NCBI GenBank assembly: GCA_037355855.1
Contig: CM074761.1
Location: 5,971,346-6,035,345, forward strand
Direction of reading: 5' to 3'
Origin: Pseudo-nitzschia pungens
Lineage: Eukaryota > Bacillariophyta > Bacillariophyceae > Bacillariales > Bacillariaceae
Length of the DNA stretch: 64,000 nt
In this document: positions 19,344 through 30,790 of the stretch, in pieces
How the letters are laid out: every line of letters starts with the position of its first letter
How positions within the stretch are numbered: position 1 is the stretch's first letter
The notes under the pieces: model-generated
What the model was told of the DNA's origin: nothing
What the model saw: the letters and a program-made list of their open reading frames with translations, nothing else
Databases searched by the model: none
Translations under genes and position numbers: made by a program

Positions 19344-22300
19344 TTACGATTTAATAGGATCCCTGCAATAATAGGGGTGTACTCTCCTAATGTTAACCCG
19401 GTCGGTTACAAAGGGAGCAGTTTCAATAGTTACAGTTCCATTGTTATGGGCCTTGATCACCTTGTAAGGTCCTTGTCGTGGGAAGGATAGTTTCGGAACA
19501 ATGCCCTTCCTTTCCAGGGTGACATAGTCTCCTTCCTTATAGACATGGGGAATCCTCTTCTGATTCTCCCGGATATTACTCTTGTGGATACTCTTTTGTT
19601 TCCTTGCTTGGATTGCTTCCCAATCCACTGGAAAGTTCACAGGCATGAACATATCCCGTCCAAACACCAGTTGTGCTGGGGAATACCCCAGAGTTGTATG
19701 GATGGCGCTTCGAATAGCATAGGCCGCCTTGGTAGTGAACTCCTCAAAGGGGTCCTTCTCGTGGAGGTCTCTTTGTTCCAGGTTAAAGGACAATAGGCAG
19801 TCCTTCAGTACCTGGTGGATTCTCTCCAGCACTGAGTTGGATTGTGGGTTCCAGGCGCCACTGGGTTTTCTTTTCATCCCCATGTTGTCACAGAGCTCTT
19901 GGAACTCTGCTTTGAACTCACTTCCACCATCGAATCCGATTTCTTTTGGTCGAGGATATCTTGCTAGCCAGGTACTATCCAACAATCGTTGAGTTTCTGC
20001 TGCATTTGGGGAGTCCTTCAGGTGAGCCAGTTCAAACCATCCGGTCACTGGGTCCACCATGGTGAGGACATGGATGTGGTAGTCTTTACCATTTTTGTTG
20101 TGGACAGTTGCAGGTCCCCAGAGGTCCACATTGACCCTCTGCCATTTGGTGACTTCCACTGCTTTCTCCGGTAGTAGTCCATACTTCTTCCGGCCACTCT
20201 TTTTGAACATCTGGCACGTGTGACAGTGTTTACAGGGATCCTGAACGTCCTTTCGTAGGCCTTTCCAGGTGAACACTGAGCGTATGCTCTGTTCCATTCT
20301 CTTTTCTCCGGGATGGACCAACATGCTGTGGTACCATTCCATGACTCTGTCCTTGAGTTTGTCGGGAGTCAGAATCTTTCCTTCTTTGTGGATTAGGTTG
20401 TAACCTTCCACCATTTTGGTGGTTAGTCGATTGTCTTTTTCCAGAGCACTCATGATTCCTGTGTCCTTTTGCTGGTAGAACTGAATCATGTCCGGTGCAA
20501 GTGGGAATGCACTATTGCCCTGGAATTCTTCCGGCGCTTCTCCAAGCGGGAATAGGAGTTGCCGGAGGTGCTCTTCCTCATCCGCGTAGGTGAGGGGCTT
20601 ATTCGGTGGTAGCCATTCCACCGTATCTGCTGGGTCATCCGTAATATCCAGTCGTGATAGTGCATCTGCTGCATTGTTGTCTTTGCCAGCCACATGCTTG
20701 ACTACCGGGTGGAACTCCTCCATGAGGAGTCTCCACCGGACCATTCTCTGCGTCGGCATCTGCTGATACAGTAGGTTTAGGTGGTCTGTGTGGATAATCA
20801 CCTCTTGTCCTCGTAGGATTCCTTCGAACGCCTTTAGCCCTTCTACTATGCCCAGGAGTTCTTTTTCTCCAACCGTGTAGTTGAGCTGCGCCGAGTTCAG
20901 CTTCCGGGTGTAGAAACCAAGGGGCTTGCCATCTTGGCATACAGTTGCTCCCAGTTGCCTGTCGCTGGCGTCTGAGTAGAGATGAAATGGTTTCGTAAAG
21001 TCTGGGAATGCGAGCTTCGCTTCCTCTGCGAGCATCCTTTTCGCCTCCATGAAAGCTTTCTGCTCTGCTGGACCCCAGTACCAGTTCATTTTGCCCTTTT
21101 TCCCTGCTAGTTTGTTCAGGGGGGCTAGGATGTGGGAGCGTCGCTTCCACATGTCCCGGTAGAAATTTACCATTCCAAGAAACATCTTGAGTTGCTTGGT
21201 ATTCTTGGGGGCTTCCAGACGCTTCATCGCCTCCAGTTTCTTTGGCTGGGGCTGAATGCCCTCTGTTGTTAACAGAAATCCCAGATATTCCACTTCTTTT
21301 TGCATGAAGAAGGATTTTCTGAGGTTGGCTCGAAAGCCGGCGTCATCCAGTCTTTGTAGGACTGTATCGATTTTGTCGAGGTGATCCTGTTCAGATTCCC
21401 CTTCTCTCTGGATGATTAGGATATCATCAATATAGACAAGGACGTAGTCCAGATCGCCGAGGAGGTTCATCATGACTGATTGGAAGATATCGGGCGCACA
21501 TGCGATTCCCATTGCCAGTCTCTTGTAGGCATACTTCCCCCATGGTAGAATGGTAGAGCAAATCTTTTGGCTCTCCTTGCAGATGGGGATTGTATAATAG
21601 CCTTGGGATAAGTCCAGTGCCGTGGCTGATTGGAATTTCTGGAGCCGTTGGATTGTTTCCCCTATTCGTGGTAGTGGAAACGGTTTCCTCTGGATGGCTG
21701 CATTCATCTTCCGGAAGTCCGTTAGAACGCGAATGTCCCCTGTCTTTTTGGGTTGGCAAAAAGTAGGAGATGCCCATGGAGAGTCATCATCGTGAGGGAG
21801 TTTTTCCAGGACTCCAATATCGCAGAGCCTAGTAATCTCCTTCCGGAGGGCTTGTTCAAAGGCATGGGGTACAGAATAGTACCTCTGCCGGACCGGTTTG
21901 ACCCCTGGTTGTAGCTCAATGGACACCGGTTCTATGTTTTTGAGAAGACCCAATCCTCCTCCAAAGAGTGTTGGGAATTTCTTTAGCGTTTTCTTCAAGG
22001 CTGCCTTGGACGCGTCTGTAATCTCCAGGTCATTGACCATAGCGTCTATGTCGACTTTGGAGTAGTCTGCATCCAGGATTTTGGCTTGCCTTTCTTCCTC
22101 TTGTTGGAGGATTGGACTTTGTGTGTTGGCAAAAAATACTGCCTCACATTTGTCCGGGTCAGAGAGCTCCCCCATCCCTTTCATGGGGATGGAGTCGCCC
22201 TGCCACTCAATTGTCCGGGAACTGTATTTTATATCCAGTCCCAATTGTGCCATCAGGTCTGACCCTATGATCATGTCATAGGGTACTTCCTCGTGGTGAT

Positions 22301-22610
22301 GATATTCATCCACTTGGAAGGTCCATTTAATGGTCTTGGAGTTTGAAAATTCTATCAACCTCAGTCCCACTGAAGCCGCAGACTTGGTTCGGAACTTGCC
22401 CCCGTAAGTATTATAGGTGACAGATCTTTGGTCTCGGTTCGTTAGTTGACTTCGGTCGACAAAGTGCCTTAGTATGATGGATTTGGAGCACCCGGAGTCG
22501 AGTAGGCCCCGGAGCATCCTCCCCCTTCCCTTGTGGTCCAATACCTCCACACAGACGTCTGCGAATCGGTTGATTACGCGCGGTCCGGTGTGGATGGTAT
22601 CAGAGGCCAT
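19344..22610 (-). CDS. Gypsy Pol: protease, RT, RNase H, integrase
   Basis: 1088 residues, uninterrupted. Order: aspartic protease (GLLDSGCSKSIILRHF, near residue 38), reverse transcriptase with the catalytic YVLVYIDDILI (near 393), RNase H (LYSDASDRQLGATV and HTDHLNLLY), the integrase zinc finger (HCHTCQMF), the integrase core (VNVDLWG, then FDGGSEF near 892, then SNSVLERIHQVL supplying the Glu), and a GPY/F-like end (GPYKVIKAHNNGTVTI). Protease-RT-RNaseH-integrase order defines Ty3/Gypsy. Pol starts at an ATG directly after the gag stop TGA and in the same frame. Confidence 0.93.
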   Translation of the reverse strand: MASDTIHTGPRVINRFADVCVEVLDHKGRGRMLRGLLDSGCSKSIILRHFVDRSQLTNRDQRSVTYNTYGGKFRTKSAASVGLRLIEFSNSKTIKWTFQVDEYHHHEEVPYDMIIGSDLMAQLGLDIKYSSRTIEWQGDSIPMKGMGELSDPDKCEAVFFANTQSPILQQEEERQAKILDADYSKVDIDAMVNDLEITDASKAALKKTLKKFPTLFGGGLGLLKNIEPVSIELQPGVKPVRQRYYSVPHAFEQALRKEITRLCDIGVLEKLPHDDDSPWASPTFCQPKKTGDIRVLTDFRKMNAAIQRKPFPLPRIGETIQRLQKFQSATALDLSQGYYTIPICKESQKICSTILPWGKYAYKRLAMGIACAPDIFQSVMMNLLGDLDYVLVYIDDILIIQREGESEQDHLDKIDTVLQRLDDAGFRANLRKSFFMQKEVEYLGFLLTTEGIQPQPKKLEAMKRLEAPKNTKQLKMFLGMVNFYRDMWKRRSHILAPLNKLAGKKGKMNWYWGPAEQKAFMEAKRMLAEEAKLAFPDFTKPFHLYSDASDRQLGATVCQDGKPLGFYTRKLNSAQLNYTVGEKELLGIVEGLKAFEGILRGQEVIIHTDHLNLLYQQMPTQRMVRWRLLMEEFHPVVKHVAGKDNNAADALSRLDITDDPADTVEWLPPNKPLTYADEEEHLRQLLFPLGEAPEEFQGNSAFPLAPDMIQFYQQKDTGIMSALEKDNRLTTKMVEGYNLIHKEGKILTPDKLKDRVMEWYHSMLVHPGEKRMEQSIRSVFTWKGLRKDVQDPCKHCHTCQMFKKSGRKKYGLLPEKAVEVTKWQRVNVDLWGPATVHNKNGKDYHIHVLTMVDPVTGWFELAHLKDSPNAAETQRLLDSTWLARYPRPKEIGFDGGSEFKAEFQELCDNMGMKRKPSGAWNPQSNSVLERIHQVLKDCLLSFNLEQRDLHEKDPFEEFTTKAAYAIRSAIHTTLGYSPAQLVFGRDMFMPVNFPVDWEAIQARKQKSIHKSNIRENQKRIPHVYKEGDYVTLERKGIVPKLSFPRQGPYKVIKAHNNGTVTIETAPFVTDRVNIRRVHPYYCRDPIKS

Positions 22611-23608
22611 TCAGTTGTGGGATCCTTTCTTTTTAAAGGTCTTTCTGTACTTCCTTCTGTACTCTTTGAATTCCCGTTCGGAGATGTCGATCTCGTCATC
22701 GGAGACTTCGTGGTCCGCTTGGGCCGTGGCCAGTACGTAGGAGTACTCGTGGTTCAATAGGTTCCTTCCCCAGTGGGGTTTGGAATGTTGCTCATTGTCT
22801 GAGTCTTCCTTTGCCACAAAATGCTCCTTGAGCATGTTGATGGTTTCCCGGTTGAATTTCCCCTTCTTGGAGGGTCCTCCGGTTAGTTTCCAGCATTTGC
22901 CGGCGTGGACCTTGCCACAGGTTTTGCACAATTGCTTGTTGCTGTTGTTGTGAATCTCCGGAGCAGAATGTAGGACCGTTTGCCATTCATGTCATTGCCA
23001 AAGATTTTGAGCTTGAGGGCGTGCATACACTCCTCAATGATATCCTTTCTGTACTCCTGGGTTTGGTAGTACTGGATGAGGGTACTTGAGACCCTTTTCT
23101 TTGGGACCGGACCGTCAAGTACGGTAGGTTCCGGTTCTTGTTCGGACGCCGCCGTAGCAGTCGCGTTGTCGTTCTCGGTTGGGGCGGTGTCCGCCACCGG
23201 TTCCTTTGGTTTGTCCGAGGGGGGTTCGGTTGGTTCCCTCAGTGCAATCCTTTGGAGTTTCTGTTGGATCAGCTGGTTGCTGTGGACCTTGTGCCCCGGT
23301 TCGGCGTAGTAAGTCCGGCCCAGAACCATCTGGACAATAGAGAGTGCCTCGAGGGAGAGGATTCTCTGGAGGACATCCAGTTTCTGGTCTCCTTGGAGTT
23401 TCTCGTTGTTAACAATTTTCTGGTCAAAGTCTCGCTTCCAGATGATGAAGAGTTCCGGTCTTTCAGTGCCGGTGAGTACCTTCAGATAGTCACTGAAGGC
23501 CACTCCCCCTTTCTCGGAGTCTATGCTCATCTTCACAGCACTGGCATCTTCCGGCCAGTCCTCGCGAGTGAAGGTAAAGGGTTTCTGTTTGGTTCCTTTA
23601 GACGCCAT
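22611..23608 (-). pseudogene. Gypsy Gag, broken by a -1 shift
   Basis: The first part (23608-22883, 241 residues) starts MASKGTKQKPFTFTREDWPE and resembles plant and algal Gypsy capsids. The second part, in another frame, contains the zinc knuckle CKTCGKVHAGKC (near 22925) and ends at TGA 22613-22611. The two frames overlap between about 22998 and 22883, and joining them needs a -1 shift. I see no canonical X-XXY-YYZ slippery heptamer in the overlap, so a mutation is likelier than programmed frameshifting. The final TGA is in frame with pol, leaving only one stop codon between zinc knuckle and protease. Confidence 0.7.
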
Positions 23609-24354
23609 GGTGGGTTAATCAGTTATTTTATTTAATCTAGTTACACTATTTCTGTTATCTTTGCTGCTTGTGTCGAAATTGAGCAAGAATGATTGCTCAG
23701 GTCCTCCAGTCCTTTTTGCTGGGCTTTGGCACTGCTCTCGTGATAACTCGTGTTGTAACTGATTTTCCCCCTGGTTTGTCCAGTGGTGGGAGTTGTTTCT
23801 CTCTTTAGTTCCCGGGAATCCTGTGGTTCTCCGGAGTTGTTTCTGTTTTTATTTTGTGGGATTCGATTCCCGTGGTTCTCCGGCGTTGCTTCTCTTTTAA
23901 GCGGTCACCGGGCCGGTCCCACTTCCCGTTTCCCGTGGGATTAGTGGTGTTCGGGTATTTATTATATACCTTTCCGGATATCCGTATATTTCGGTTGTGG
24001 TTGGCATCCCCTCTCCGGTCTGTCCATCCCCTCGGTGTTGGTCCAATTAGTCCATTCACTGATTTATGTGTCACTTTTTCGGCACATATTTTCGTATTTT
24101 TCGATTATTTCTGTTGTCGACCATGGTCCTGTTTAGGTCCTTAGGTGTCTCTGTTGCTGCAGTTGCTCCCTGTAATGGAGCCAACTGTTGCTGGGGTTGG
24201 TCTTCCTTAGTGCTGCAGACACCGGATGTCCTTTCCCCTGTTTGCTTCTATGCGCCTACATTTTTCGGCAGTTTCTTCGGTCCCGTCGGTTTGTCGACCG
24301 ATCGGTCCCTTCTCTTGCTCATGGTCATCAGCGCTCAGCTTGATTTTAAAATCA

Positions 24355-24542
24355 TGCCATACCCTGGGTCTACTAGTGATCAGAATAGTAGTGATATGCA
24401 AATTGTGAGCTCTATTGGTTAGTCTATTTGCTACAGTTCTAAGAGCCCTCTGAATCAGCGATTCTGTCGGCTCGCTGATTCTTTTATCCTTATCCTTAAT
24501 CCAGTCCCGAGTGGACTCGTGACTGTATTTTGGTGCACGGCA
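24355..24542 (-). repeat. 5' LTR of the Gypsy element
   Basis: A 188-bp copy with the promoter-side boundary TGCCGTGCACC at 24542. The target duplication TCACT follows on the plus strand. The sequence just inside the LTR (TGATTTTAAAATCAAG) does not match a standard tRNA primer site that I recognise. Confidence 0.9.
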
Positions 24543-25440
24543 TCACTATTTGCTAGCACTCAGTGTGCTACTGTTGCTATTGCTGGTACTAGTAACCATT
24601 ATCCACAGAACTCATACTGGTGCCAATGGGCAATGTCTTTTCACCCACTTCACCTAGTACTAGTCCTGATTGATGAGTCTAGATCCATCCCACCTAGTGG
24701 TACTTCAATTCAACACATTGTAATTCTAGATCCATCCTTAGTATTACTATCCACTGCTACTGTCACCTATCACTCAGTCTAGTAGATCCATTACTAGTAC
24801 TACTGCAATCAGCAACTACTACCAGAAATCACTGATTCTACTTCCATCCCTACTTCAATCCACTATTAGTCAATGGTGATTCTAGATACAGTACCCCTTC
24901 AAATGATATTTGCCTGTCAGCAATAGATACTAGTATAGCAAGAGCAAGAACAACAGCAGCAGCATGCCAAGTGCTGGCAAATAGTGAGTTTACAAAGCAT
25001 ACTGTTTGAGAAGCACGACTACTATTGCATGATACACTAAGATACTAGTACAAGAAGATACTCCCCTATTAGAGATTCAGGGGAGGGCATGACAGGTGCC
25101 TAATTTAAGGAGATATGAGTTTGTGTGTTAATCTGATCCACCATTTTGTGACAGATAATGAGCCAAAGCTCCCTTGAAGTACTAGCTGTAATATATTCGA
25201 CCTTTTCTATTTTGTCAGTGACAGCTTTGATCAAAAGGTATCCATTGCACCAGAATTGGGAAGGTTTCAAGCTTTTGATTGATGTGCAACAAGTAGGGGT
25301 TATGCAAGCCCAGCCATGTTGGACTGAGTGCTTCTTCTTGATAGCTCCAGCAGAAGCTTATTTTTTGAACCTGCAACTGGAATACAAGGGGATCAAAAAA
25401 GGGGGCACGCAGCAGCAGCAGTAGCAGCTTCACTGAATAC
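24543..25440. other. Intergenic, no gene recognised
   Basis: Low-complexity ACTAGTACTA-type text. A frame at 25158-25424 has some protein-like composition (FKLLIDVQQVGVMQAQPCW) but no context or motif, and I do not call it a gene. Confidence 0.45.
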
Positions 25441-25629
25441 TGCCGTGCACCAAAAATACAGTCACCAGTACACACGGGACTGGATTAAGGATAAGGATAA
25501 AAGAATCAGCGAGTCGACAGAATCGCCGATTCAGAGGGCTCTTAGAACTGTAGCAAATAGACTAATCGATAGGGCTCACAATTTGCATATCACTACTATT
25601 CTAATCACTAGTAGACCCGGGGTATGGCA
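25441..25629 (+). mobile_element. Solo LTR of the same Gypsy family
   Basis: 189 bp, TGCCGTGCACC to GGTATGGCA, in the orientation opposite to the full element and visibly more diverged from it. Both sides carry the 5-bp duplication AATAC (25436-25440 and 25630-25634), so it arose by insertion and then LTR-LTR recombination in place. Confidence 0.92.
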
Positions 25630-27120
25630 AATACAGAGATATCACAGCAACCACTGGGTGGATTCCATTTATTATTACACATTCTCCACTGTTATACTAC
25701 CAAGAGCTAGAAGACTGTGAAATTTGTAGATCAATAGCTCCAGTGGATCTTGGCACAAAACTGCCATCATCGTAGACATGGAAGCAAAAAAGAAAAGGGC
25801 CGCCAGCAAGAAGGTAGAGAAAGGAGATGCAGCGCTTGCTCTTCTCAGCAAATGTGAACAAGACAACAATGAACTCACTCAATTACCAGTGAATTCTTGT
25901 TCCCTTGGACTTGTATTAGCATTCTATTTAGCATAATACTATTGAGCATCCCCACTAATAGTGTACAGTTCCAATTATATTTAAGCAGTCTTGTGGTCAT
26001 GGTCTGATAAGAGCCAGGTGTCAAGCTCTACTAGTAGTAGGGCAGATCCCCACATGTTTTTTGTACTATTGTGTATTTACAGTTGCATATTTCTCTCATA
26101 CCACCATCCATACTTTCTTTATGGTAAGATTACTACTTAATTCTTATCAGCTAAGCCCCTGGTCAGATTGATGTTGTTCAGTTGGGACTGTAGGGCATTC
26201 TGATATTTGTCTTGTGGTAGATTTTTCTACAGGAGTCTACTGCATGACTCCCTCATTTACTAGGTAGAAACTCTGTACCAATGTCCTACATGAATTCCTC
26301 CTGACAATGGTGATTGAGTTGGAAGCAGTTGCAATAGACTTGTAGGTGTGCAGCAGTAGCAGCAGCAGCAGCAGCAGCAGAAACCCCGGTTGATGGCAGC
26401 AACAGCAGCAGAAATGCCAGTTGATTGCAGCAGCAGCAGCAGCAGCAAAAATGCTGGTTGATGGTAGCAGCAGCAGCAGCAGCAGAAACACCGGTTGGGT
26501 GGTCCAGGATCTGTAGTACAGGACGGGGAGCAGGGACAAAGTACAAAAAACCAAAGTACAAAAAGCAACCCTAAGATCCACTAAGCCAGGCTTGCAGTAG
26601 GGAAGCCTCTTGTTGGTATGGCTGCACTGGTTGGACAGGGGCTGCAAATTGTTTCTTGGCAAGGTGAATTGTTGCAAGCCACTGCCTCTTGGCAGTGAGG
26701 GTGTAACCTTGAAGGACTTGGAGAGGGGTTTGGAGAAGGGAGTGGGATTGGGGGTGTAACATGCTGGCATAGCCTTACTAAGAGAGGCTCTAAATGATTA
26801 TTGATTCCCGCATGTACTCCAATATATATGGTATTCATGTATGTATATTCGGTATGTACACACATACAACGGATACTGACAAATAATATCAAGATAAATA
26901 TCAAGACTCCCATGACTCCCCGATTATTGATATTATGCCTGCCGAATAATATATCATTATTTGATCGTTCATCCATACTAAAGGAATCATTCCCATCTCG
27001 TAAAGTATTCAACCATTCACAATTTTATTTATTCATCATTAAAACACAAATATATTAACCTATCGCGTACCACTCCATCTAATTCTACCCTAAAGTGTTA
27101 CAGGGGGAGTGCACCAGCTA
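25630..27120. other. Intergenic with CAG minisatellite
   Basis: At 26347-26490 three to four units of a CAG-rich repeat alternate with GGTTGATGG (for example CAGCAGAAATGCCAGTTGAT). Translations rich in Leu or Cys across it are repeat artefacts. No gene seen. Confidence 0.55.
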
Positions 27121-27329
27121 CGTCCGAAAACTGGTTCGCGACCCTTTTTGAGAATTTTTGGGGGGGGTTGCGATGAATTCCTGGCTGCTTTTTTGTGTAG
27201 TAGCTTGATCCGTAGCACCCTCGCGATTCCCTAAGGTACCAACGGGGGTAACTACCTCATGCACTCAACTAGCAAAAAAAAATCCACACCGACTCTTTTT
27301 TTTTTTTAAGACTCAAATATTTTTTCAAT
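27121..27329 (+). mobile_element. Left end of diverged CGTCCG element E
   Basis: Begins CGTCCGAAAACTGGTTCGCG like elements A and B, then follows their subterminal sequence at low identity (TTCCTGGCT, CTCGCGATTC, AACTACCTCA) until it is cut at 27329 by the left end of element D. The continuation is found on the other side of D at 33863. Confidence 0.6.
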
Positions 27330-27854
27330 CAGGACCTTCCGGAACAAAGATAGTTTTCGATGCGCGGACCGCGCGATTTTTTATTGCAGTTAGTCATTTT
27401 GAGGGTATCCCCTTAAATTAATTATCTCCCCCAAAGAAACTCGCATTTTTTGGGATCGAATGGGACAAAAAAACTCGCATTTTTGCTCTGAAAAAAAACA
27501 CGTATATACAGCAATAAATGCGAGTTTTCAGCACTAAAATGCGAGTTTTCGTTAAAAAATGCGAGTTTTATTTAAAAAAATGCGAGTTTTATTTAAAAAA
27601 TGCGAGTTTTCTTTGGAAAATGAGTGTTTTCAACAAAAATTTCAACCAAAAACTTGTAAAAAATAGAGGCGCAACAGCGGAGTCGATTTGTTTTAAAATA
27701 GAGGCGCAACGACGCGGGAGTCAATTTGCTAAGAGAGGGTCAACGACGCGGGAGTCGATTTGCTAAGAGAGGCAAAATGACGTAGTCGAGTCGATTTGCT
27801 AAGAGAGGGGCAACGACGCGGGAGTCGATTTGCTAAGAGAGGCGCAACAACGGA

Positions 27855-28099
27855 GTCGCGTCGATAATACAGGGGGGACAGCAAGCAGCAACGCGTCGAT
27901 CATAATACAGGGGGGACAGCAAGCAGAGGCAAAATGACGGAGTCAATTTGCGAAGAGAGTGGCAAAGCAACAACGCGTCGATAATACAGGGGGGACAGCA
28001 AGCAGCAAGCAGCAACGTGTCGATATACAGGGGGGGGGGGACAGCAAGCAGCAAGCAGCAGCAACGCGTCGATAATACAGGGGGGGGGACAGCAAGCAG
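27855..28099 (+). repeat. Composite minisatellite, left half in element D
   Basis: About five copies of the AACGCGTCGATAATACAG unit with G-runs, ending in AGCAAGCAG (28091-28099), the left target duplicate of element B. Confidence 0.9.
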
Positions 28100-28564
28100 C
28101 GTCCGAAAACTGGTTCGCGACCCCTCCCAAGAATTTATTTAGGGGGGTCGCGATTTATTCCTGGCTCATTTTGACGTAGCTCGATTCCTAGCTCTCTCGC
28201 GATTCGCAACCTCAATCGCGACCGCCTAACTACCTCAATTACGAGAAAAAAAAATAAAGACCCAAATTTTTTTTCAATCTGACTCATTATTACTGACCCT
28301 ACCATCATTATATATTATGAGACTGTTGCAGAAATTCACTCCCAAAAATTGATTTCTCATCCCGACACAAAGTATTTCCCATCACACCCCTCAAGAAATT
28401 CATCACAAAAATCACAATTATTACCCGAAGCCCAGGAATCGCGACCCCCATGAAAAAAAATTTTGAAACACTATGATGCAAAATATAAGTCTTTCTTTTG
28501 ATAAATATTGATATTACTCTAATAATTGTTTATTCTCTGTTCAATTTTCTCACACACGCATTAA

Positions 28565-28870
28565 AAGAAGTCGTCGTCCTTGAAATCGTCGTCGCTCTTC
28601 GTTTCGATCGTCCTTGTCTTCGTCGTCCTTGAAGTCGTCGTTGCTTCTCGCTTTGATCGTCTTCGTCCTCCCTGAAGTCGTCGTTGCTCTTCGCTCCAAA
28701 TTGCCTTCCTCTTCGTCGTCCTCCCTGAAATCGTCGTCCTCTCTGAAATTGTTGTTGCTCTTTGCTTCGATTGGCTTCGTCGTCCTCTCTGAAATCGCCG
28801 TTGCTCTTCGCTTCGATCGTCTTCGTCGTCCTTGAAATCGTTGTTGCTCTTTGCTCCGATCGTCTTCGTC
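28565..28870 (+). repeat. TCGTCGTC repeat tract in element B
   Basis: The inverse of 6880-7140. Degenerate ~36-bp units; minus-strand translations give Arg/Glu/Asp repeats without gene-like ends. Confidence 0.75.
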
Positions 28871-29754
28871 CTCATGCACACCACACAAATTTTGGTTCAA
28901 ACGATTTTTAAATAATGGTCATCGTGATAATTTCATCCATACCGGTATCTGTACTGCCAGTAAAGGTCTCCTCACATCGCATCATATTTCATCAGTTGCA
29001 ATCGCATCATTTTGTCAGTTGCGATCCCATCATATTTGTCTTGCGATCGCAATATGTGTCAGTTGCCCCGTTGCATCATGTTTCGCATCATTTTTCAGTT
29101 GCCCCGTCGAATTAAAGTTGATTCTTCCCTATCAGTAGCAAGCAGGCAACTCAATGCAGAATTAGAACAATTGAAATCCATTATCAATACCCCAGATCTT
29201 GATGTGCTTCACTCACCGTTGCATTATATTTCATTTGCCGTTGCATCCTATTTCATCAGCAGTTGCGGTCGCCTCCCTATCAGGAGCAAGCAGGCAAGTC
29301 AATGATGCACAGTTAGACGAATCAAAATCCATTATTAATACCTCCTCCAACCTTGATGTGGTTCACTTACCATTTCCATCTCATTATATTTCAGTTGCCG
29401 TCTTTCTTGTTCCGTTCCGACCCAAAATTATGTGAAGTAAGATTTACGACACATGCATTTTCTGTCATGCATGTGTTTGCCGAGAATTGATTTCTTCTAC
29501 ATGATAGCAGTAGAGTTACTACTAGTAGTAGTATGTACCGTACTGAAGTAATAGTAGAAACCAGTAGAAAGCTGATGATGGTGATATCGCGCGCCACCTA
29601 AACCACAGAGAGCCAGCCCCGCTGCGCCATAATTTTGGACTACCTCTTATGTACTACTACCTACGCACTGCAGTAGTATGTAGCAGCAGTGTATAACTGT
29701 ACTACTACTACAAGCAGCAAGAATAGTACTACCTCAGTGAATATACCATCAAAT

Positions 29755-30610
29755 CAAATATCTGAATGAATCTGGCCATTCTTTGTGTGATTCCAGTGTG
29801 AATATTTCTCATCCTATGCATGGGCAAGACTATTCAAAAAGAAGTATTCAAAAATCACCAATAATTTGGATGTCACCACTGAATAATTAGTAGTTGGCCC
29901 AGTACTGCGGAATTTACTAGAAAATACTGTAAAATCACATATCTGAATGAATCTGGCCAATCTTTGTGTGATTCCAGTGTGAATATTTCTCATCCTATCC
30001 ATGGGCAAGAGTATGCAAAAAGAAGTATTCAAAAATCGCCAATGGTATGGGTGTCACCACTGAATAATTAATATTTGGTCAACTACTGCGGAATTTGCTA
30101 GAAAAAAGTACCAAATCACATATCGGAATGAATCTGGCCAATATTTGTGTGATTCCAGTGTGAATATTTCTCATCCTGTGCATGGGCAAGACTATTCAAA
30201 CAGAAGTATTCAAAAATCACCAATAATTTGGGTGTCACCACAGAATAATTAATATTTGGCCAACTACTGGAGAATTTACTAGAAAAAAGTACCAAATCAC
30301 ATATCAGAATGAATCTGGCCAATATTTGTGTGATTCCAGTGTGAATATTTCTCATCCTATGCATGGGCAAGAGTATGCAAAAAGAAGTATTCAAAAATCA
30401 CCAATAATTTGGATGTCACCACTGAATAATTAATATTTGGCCCAGTACCGCAGCATTTAGTAGAAACTGCTGTAAAATCAAATATGTGAATGAATCTAGT
30501 CAATATTTTGTGATTCCAGTGTGAATATTTCTCATCCTATGCATGGGCAAGAGTATGCAAAAAGAAGTATTCAAAAATCACCAATGGTATGGATGTCACC
30601 ATTGAATAAC
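29755..30610 (-). repeat. 181-bp tandem satellite, 5 units
   Basis: The box CACCACTGAATAATTA (or a close variant) recurs at about 29875, 30056, 30237, 30417 and 30598. Same repeat as 4738-6150 but inverted and three units shorter. Confidence 0.88.
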
Positions 30611-30639
30611 TGAATAGATCACCTGGTGACAAATGCTTC

Positions 30640-30790
30640 GCAGCAAAAATATTTCTATTGCATCGTGATGTAGCAAAAGACATTCCCGTGACGGGACTCG
30701 AACCAACAATACCAACTGCATACAATCCAGTAGTGCCACTATTACTGTCTACTACTGCTAAACAGGTGTTCTCTCCATCTTTTAATGCTA
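30640..30790 (-). other. tRNA-like relic in element B
   Basis: Contains a perfect box B (GGTTCGAGTCC, minus strand 30704-30694) at the end of a tRNA-sized segment. The flanking stem bases do not pair into a T arm and no anticodon arm is formed. Best read as a tRNA-derived repeat fragment. Confidence 0.4.

Larger units (their letters stand above)
19138..24542 (-). mobile_element. Ty3/Gypsy LTR retrotransposon
   Basis: A complete 5.4-kb element on the minus strand: 5' LTR 24355-24542, gag region 23608-22611, pol 22610-19344, 3' LTR 19138-19325. The LTRs are 188 bp, begin TGCCGTGCACC and end GGTATGGCA on the coding strand, and differ at one position by my reading (CCCCGGG versus CCCTGGG). The 5-bp target duplication TCACT is present (19133-19137 and 24543-24547). 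The near-identical LTRs suggest a recent insertion. The gag region has a frame break, so this copy may need help to move. Confidence 0.93.

Noticed and set aside
22883..22998. Programmed -1 frameshift in Gypsy Gag
   Set aside because: No X-XXY-YYZ heptamer in the correct phase and no obvious downstream pseudoknot by eye; a mutational shift is simpler, though not excluded.
26237..26770. 177-codon minus-strand frame with poly-Leu and poly-Cys
   Set aside because: Produced by the CAG-rich minisatellite; three frames give equally long repeats.
30640..30790. Possible functional tRNA gene on the minus strand
   Set aside because: Box B is exact but the T stem does not pair and no anticodon arm exists; reported only as a tRNA-like relic.
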